A stretch of 64,000 bases of DNA from Paraktedonobacter carboxidivorans (lineage in GTDB: Bacteria; Chloroflexota; Ktedonobacteria; Ktedonobacterales; Ktedonobacteraceae), in contig JBEVTI010000011.1 of assembly GCA_041156125.1 (NCBI GenBank), positions 84,706-148,705 on the forward strand, given 5' to 3'. The notes beneath the pieces are model-generated. The model ran no database searches. It had not been told where the DNA came from and was given only the letters and a program-made list of their open reading frames with translations. Positions 60,742 to 64,000 of the stretch are shown here, piece after piece. The translations under genes and the position numbers were made by a program. Every line of letters begins with the position of its first letter. The stretch's first letter is position 1.

Positions 60742-61110
60742 CTAACTGGCTGACGCCTGATGATACGATGGCATTCTTCCAAGTAAGATAAGAATTCTGG
60801 CAAGATTGGCAATCATTTGAGCACGTGTATCTATGCGCTGCATGCGGTTGTAGGTCTTTATGACGGTGGGAAGAATGGCGACCAGGCATTGCTTCTCATG
60901 AGAGCTGACAGAAAGAACGTAAGGTGCGCTCCCCTCCCGCATCTCTATCAGCCTTCCTTCCATAGCCTGCGCCGTTCGCATCATATAATTGCGCGCCTCT
61001 GAGGGCGCGATTTCCTCCCACGCATAGGCTCGGTAATCCTCACAGGCTCCGATGAGGACCGTGATTTGTAGTGGTTCAAGGCTGAGCGTATAATGTTGAT
61101 CCGGCATCAT
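60742..61110 (-). CDS. Small hypothetical helical protein
   Basis: The protein has 122 residues from ATG 61110, whose ATGA overlaps the methyltransferase stop codon, indicating translational coupling. The sequence is mostly helical: 'LSLEPLQITVLIGACEDYRAYAWEEIAPSEARNYMMRTAQAMEGRLIEM' and 'CLVAILPTVIKTYNRMQRIDTRAQMIANLARILILLG'. I do not recognise a family. Tight coupling to the methyltransferase suggests a partner or substrate-presenting role (inference). Confidence 0.72.
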   Translation of the reverse strand: MMPDQHYTLSLEPLQITVLIGACEDYRAYAWEEIAPSEARNYMMRTAQAMEGRLIEMREGSAPYVLSVSSHEKQCLVAILPTVIKTYNRMQRIDTRAQMIANLARILILLGRMPSYHQASAS

Positions 61111-62000
61111 GGCGCTTTTCTCCCGTAAGCCGCATAAATCGTTACATACGGGCGCATCTGTTTCCACTCTTCTGCCATTTCCTGCATGGTGCGCTCATAG
61201 TCGGCAGGATTGACCCCCAGGCCGCAACAGGGTTCCTTGAGCGCTTCTACTGCTGAAAGGATATCCTGGGCCATTAACTTGCCTGGCCGCTCTCCCCATT
61301 CACCCACTTTAAGAGGAATCACCCGGCTCTCCACGTCTGTGACTCTTTCGCCCTCAAGCATCTCTGCGAGGCGCAACACCGGCTTGCCCATAATCCCGCG
61401 CCTGGCGCGAACCTGATCGATCCAGGCAAATATCTGCGTCGTTGCTGGCCCCCCGTTTGCCACCCGCGCATCTGTTTCCACAAGCTCGATCCATCCCCCT
61501 GCCCGTGTCACCCGAACGAGTTCATGCACCACAGACGGCCAGCGTTCGGTAGGAATCGCAAACACGAGAAAGCGTTGGTGCGTGAAGTCAAAGAGCGCAT
61601 CGGGCAGCGGCAATCCAGTTAAGACATTCCCCTCTCGTAACAGGCAATTGCCTGCATCAGGACGAAAGAGCTTTGTATCCATATCCAGCCCAAGCATGAG
61701 CGCGTGAGGATACAGCCTGGCCGTTTCCAGAGGCCAGATGCCAGTGCCGGTACCAACATCGAGAATGGTGCGTATCCTGGGCGGCAGCGGCGCAAGATAG
61801 AGGTTGCCCAGCGTCAGGGTTAACGCCCGGTGCTGGAACTCTAGCCTTTGCCGCTCACCTTCATCCTTCGGGAGCGGGTATGCTACTGCTGGATCATCTG
61901 CGTCCAGATAGCGGCGCTGTGGTTTCCTCTCTGGCTTCCAGGAGGCAGATGGAATAGCAGGTGCCTTGTTTAGGTTACGTCGTCGCAGAAATGATAGCAT
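61107..62000 (-). CDS. Class I SAM-dependent methyltransferase (cassette-linked paralogue)
   Basis: The protein has 297 residues from ATG 62000 (GAGAGGAAGG site). Motif I is 'TILDVGTGTGIWPLETA', strand 2 acidic 'MLGLDMDTKLF', then 'FDFTHQRFLVFAIPTERWPSVVHELVRVTRAGGWIELVETDA'. It is a paralogue of the protein at 31987-32895 but shorter at the N-terminus. It forms an apparent operon with a zinc-ribbon protein upstream and two unknown small proteins downstream, divergent from an XRE-TPR regulator. The substrate is unknown. Confidence 0.87.
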   Translation of the reverse strand: MLSFLRRRNLNKAPAIPSASWKPERKPQRRYLDADDPAVAYPLPKDEGERQRLEFQHRALTLTLGNLYLAPLPPRIRTILDVGTGTGIWPLETARLYPHALMLGLDMDTKLFRPDAGNCLLREGNVLTGLPLPDALFDFTHQRFLVFAIPTERWPSVVHELVRVTRAGGWIELVETDARVANGGPATTQIFAWIDQVRARRGIMGKPVLRLAEMLEGERVTDVESRVIPLKVGEWGERPGKLMAQDILSAVEALKEPCCGLGVNPADYERTMQEMAEEWKQMRPYVTIYAAYGRKAP

Positions 62001-62054
62001 GTATCCTTCCTCTCTTATACCGCGCCCGTCTCTATTCAAGGGGATAGCTGGCGG

Positions 62055-62273
62055 TCATCTGGGGCAAAGCGTATGGCGAAGCGAGGCATCACCAGGGCTG
62101 TACAACCCACCGCATTGCTGGCAATAGTTGACGACCAGCGCGCTTTTCATAAGATGCTTCCTGGCGCATCGCTTCTCGTGGCACTTTGCGCAGACACTAC
62201 CAACGTGGTTTGTTTCTGTCAGTGTTCTCCCACACACAACACAGAACATGAGCGAAACTTTCTCTTTTATCAT
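62055..62273 (-). CDS. Small zinc-ribbon protein
   Basis: The protein has 72 residues from ATG 62273 (AAAGGCGG site); ATG 62249 is an alternative start. Three CxxC-type pairs, 'CVVCGRTL', 'CAKCHEKRC' and 'CQQCGGLY', plus a final Cys suggest two zinc sites. It could bind nucleic acid or act as a protein-interaction module. It is the first clear gene of the methyltransferase cassette, 54 bases before the methyltransferase and 48 bases after the tiny peptide ORF. Confidence 0.6.
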   Translation of the reverse strand: MIKEKVSLMFCVVCGRTLTETNHVGSVCAKCHEKRCARKHLMKSALVVNYCQQCGGLYSPGDASLRHTLCPR

Positions 62274-62321
62274 GGCCGCCTTTGAAGCGTATCCAGGCGG
62301 CTGTATCTAGCGTTGGTGCAT

Positions 62322-62420
62322 TCATGAGACTGTGATGATGGGTCCGTGCGATACACATGTGGTTGCTTTGCATTCCTGTTCAATCCGCTCCCGGCTTCTG
62401 ATAATCTTGGATAAAGCCAT
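62322..62420 (-). CDS. Candidate 32-residue two-cysteine peptide
   Basis: ATG 62420 to TGA 62322. The ribosome binding site AAAGGAGAG (complement of 62427-62435) is near-perfect, with about eight bases to the ATG. The N-terminal half is charged and helical ('ALSKIIRSRERIEQE'). The C-terminal half holds two Cys and is polar to hydrophobic ('CKATTCVSHGPIITVS'). That leader/core-like layout recalls ribosomal peptide precursors or signalling peptides. There is no classical signal peptide. It lies between the zinc-ribbon gene and the divergent XRE-TPR regulator. It could also be a translated leader that only regulates the operon. Confidence 0.42.
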   Translation of the reverse strand: MALSKIIRSRERIEQECKATTCVSHGPIITVS

Positions 62421-62439
62421 GGGTTTCTCTCCTTTAGTC

Positions 62440-62505
62440 GAAATGTGACATTTCTTCTCTTCCTTTTTTGTGGTATCCTACTGAATAATAAAGTAAAGTT
62501 TTACT
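62440..62505. promoter_or_regulatory. Two operator-like palindromes in the divergent promoter region
   Basis: GAAATGTGACATTTC (62440-62454; 7-bp arms around a central base) lies just upstream of the peptide ORF. AGTAAAGTTTTACT (62492-62505) lies nearer the XRE-TPR gene. Their placement fits autoregulation and control of the cassette by the divergent regulator. Confidence 0.5.
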
Positions 62506-62572
62506 GGTGGTGTAACTGGTGATATCACTGAGGAAACCAACAGTTACCTTTTTAACCAGAAAGAAGGTATCC

Positions 62573-63748
62573 GTGCTGAACAATAATGAATTCGGGATTT
62601 TGGTGAGAGCATACCGCAAGCAGCGCGGATGGACACAATCCCAGCTTGCCGACCATTGGGGATACACGCGGGCTTATGTTTCGCTGATTGAACAGGGACA
62701 TAAGCATCTGGATAACGTATCACAGGTTATCCGTTTGGCTGATCTTCTTGGAATCCCTCAAGAAAAATTGGAGGCCATAGGCAAAGGAATTCCTAAGCGC
62801 CAGGCCGATACGGTTATCACCGAAAAGGAAGTGGATAATACCATTCTCCAAATGCTGCTTGCTCCGGGCAGAGACATGGTACAGATGGCTTATATGCTTT
62901 GGGTGGCCGACCAGCATCCGGTGCTGGAGGAGAAGCTCATAGATTTGACGCAATCGCTCGACCAAGCACTCACGTCTTATCATGGCGAATTCATGAAACC
63001 GGCTCAGCAGTTACTAGCCTATACTCACCAAATGAGAGGGCGCATTGCTTTTGATAGATTGGATTTTGCTGCCGCCTCCGGGCATTTCTCAGAGATGATT
63101 GATTTAGGAAATGAACTAAATGATGCTGACATCATAGCAATAGGCATGATTTACCAAGGCAGCATTTTAAGAAAGCGTGGTAGGTTCGAGACATCGCTTC
63201 GATGCTTTGAGGCAGCTAAAAATTCTGTTAAATTATCCTCCTCGGCCACGCAGGGAACGTATTACTTAAATCTTTCAACGCTCCATGCCGATGCTTCCCA
63301 TGAAAAAGAGTTCTTAGTCGCTGTTGGGATAGCTGCCGATATCAGTCAGAACATGAAGGAGGATATTGTGGGCTTGGCCAATGATTTCAGTCTCGATGAT
63401 GTTTTGTGGGCACAGGCCGGGGGATTCTCTGAGTTATGGAAACCCAATGAGGCCATTGCCATTTATGCTCAGACCGACAGAATCCGGCCTTTCAGACCGC
63501 TACGGGAGCTGGGAGCCTATACCATAGATAAAGGGGAGGCTTTCCTTAAAGCTGGCGAACTTGAACATGGAATTGCTTTATCTCTGAAAGGGATTGAAAT
63601 GGCTTCTGAGTATCGCTCAAAGAGGCATCTAGGCTGGATCAATACAACATATAATCGCCTTCGCCTTCTGCCCATTGGCAAAGACAAACGCTTTGATCGG
63701 CTCAAAGAGGCATTGGAAGAAGCTCACCTTAAACAAGCTTCCTGGTAG
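62573..63748 (+). CDS. XRE-family HTH regulator with TPR domain
   Basis: The protein has 391 residues from GTG 62573 (AGAAGGT site); an upstream in-frame ATG adds 18 residues without a site. The XRE HTH is 'FGILVRAYRKQRGWTQSQLADHWGYTRAYVSLIEQGHKHLDNVSQVIRLADLLGIP' (5-62), followed by about 320 residues of TPR-like helical hairpins ('AYTHQMRGRIAFDRLDFAAASGHFSEMIDLG', 'GMIYQGSILRKRGRFETSLRCFEAAKN', 'AYTIDKGEAFLKAGELEHGIALSLKGIEMA'). The architecture matches peptide-sensing RRNPP-type regulators (PlcR, Rgg, PrgX). It is divergent from the small-peptide/methyltransferase cassette. Peptide sensing is inferred, not shown. Confidence 0.85.
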   Translation: MLNNNEFGILVRAYRKQRGWTQSQLADHWGYTRAYVSLIEQGHKHLDNVSQVIRLADLLGIPQEKLEAIGKGIPKRQADTVITEKEVDNTILQMLLAPGRDMVQMAYMLWVADQHPVLEEKLIDLTQSLDQALTSYHGEFMKPAQQLLAYTHQMRGRIAFDRLDFAAASGHFSEMIDLGNELNDADIIAIGMIYQGSILRKRGRFETSLRCFEAAKNSVKLSSSATQGTYYLNLSTLHADASHEKEFLVAVGIAADISQNMKEDIVGLANDFSLDDVLWAQAGGFSELWKPNEAIAIYAQTDRIRPFRPLRELGAYTIDKGEAFLKAGELEHGIALSLKGIEMASEYRSKRHLGWINTTYNRLRLLPIGKDKRFDRLKEALEEAHLKQASW

Positions 63749-63768
63749 GGTAACACCGTTTCGCTGTT

Positions 63769-63800
63769 CCGCCTGCGATCATGCGCAGGCGGTTTTCTCT
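63769..63800 (+). terminator. Rho-independent terminator of the XRE-TPR gene
   Basis: CCGCCTGCG (63769-63777), loop ATCATG, CGCAGGCGG (63784-63792), then TTTTCTCTTTT. It lies 20 bases after the stop codon. Confidence 0.85.
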
Positions 63801-63979
63801 TTTCCCTGCTTCTCCCTTTGTTGTTCCTTCCCACTTGCCTAGCTGACCGCTCTGCTCTGCGTGCAAACGCTCTCCTCCCATCTTCCGCCGCTCTCGCTTT
63901 GTGCAGACGGTCCCCCACGAGTATAATGGACCCATAGATCGAGACCAAAAAAGAGAGTTGGGTAAGATACAATCAAAGC

Positions 63980-64000
63980 ATGAAAAGACAACATACAGCG
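63980..64000 (+). CDS. Possible 5' end of a gene running off the window
   Basis: ATG 63980 starts 'MKRQHTA' and is open to the window end. A TAAGAT-like -10 (63963-63968) is close, but no clear ribosome binding site is seen. Only seven codons are visible. Confidence 0.25.

Noticed and set aside
63724..63972. 82-codon minus-strand frame at the right edge
   Set aside because: It runs through the XRE-TPR terminator hairpin, is Arg-rich without family resemblance, and has no ribosome binding site.

Overview
The window looks like a chromosomal segment from a large-genome, filamentous, soil-type Chloroflexota bacterium, most likely class Ktedonobacteria. The support is the gene repertoire. It includes a MalT-like LuxR STAND regulator plus a remnant of another, a Ser/Thr kinase of the 'VGQQLGNYRLL...GSGGFGDVYLGE' type, zinc-ribbon membrane proteins, paralogous methyltransferases, an F420/flavin LLM oxidoreductase family, and many small palindromic intergenic repeats. 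No rRNA, tRNA or CRISPR array was seen. The taxonomic call is inference. Layout: (1) 0-2.4 kb is a decayed edge with a helical-repeat protein, a small XRE protein, a LuxR remnant and a nested repeat island. (2) 2.4-10.2 kb is a peptide-ligase/transglutaminase locus: a YbdK-type carboxylate-amine ligase and two transglutaminases on the minus strand, divergent from a circularly permuted ATP-grasp, an alpha-E protein and a third transglutaminase on the plus strand. One transglutaminase has Cys where the catalytic His should be. An SDR/AraC divergent pair between them is truncated. (3) 10.3-20.3 kb holds a small membrane protein, a Spherulin4-like protein, two LacI-family regulators (one with an aberrant C-terminus) and a carbohydrate ABC operon (binding lipoprotein, two permeases, GH31 glycosidase) with a near-consensus promoter and an 18-bp LacI-type operator.

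(4) 20.5-27.5 kb is an oxidoreductase region: LLM enzymes, an SDR under a TetR-type operator, an LLM enzyme fused to a berberine-bridge-type FAD oxidase, and a divergent, apparently leaderless HxlR regulator. (5) 28-35 kb contains a Ser/Thr kinase pseudogene invaded by a 5'-truncated TnpB, an S9 peptidase, a methyltransferase and a GH54 arabinofuranosidase/ricin-lectin pseudogene that still has a strong promoter and operator. (6) 35.7-45 kb has RecQ, a CBS protein, an alpha/beta hydrolase, a Vgb-like remnant next to a repeat that carries a 124-bp MITE with target-site duplication, a DUF4870 protein and a MalT-like LuxR regulator. (7) 45.6-55.7 kb is an envelope region: lipoproteins, a drug-efflux MFS transporter and a 1393-residue multi-spanning SCO7613-type membrane protein. 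(8) 56.1-59.2 kb is a decayed Tn7-like element (tnsAB fragments, truncated tnsC, GNAT cargo) that appears to split a host gene. (9) 59.5-64 kb has a Bcp peroxiredoxin and a compact cassette (32-aa two-Cys peptide ORF with a strong ribosome binding site, zinc-ribbon protein, SAM methyltransferase, two unknown small proteins) divergent from an XRE-TPR regulator.

Two candidate systems deserve most attention. One is the amidoligase/ATP-grasp/alpha-E/transglutaminase locus, which extends a peptide-modification system already predicted in the literature. The other is the XRE-TPR/small-peptide/methyltransferase cassette near the right end, which resembles a peptide-signalling or modified-peptide locus. 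A second theme is genome wear: at least seven genes are visibly broken, and the intergenic regions are a mosaic of several repeat families, often present as inverted copies.
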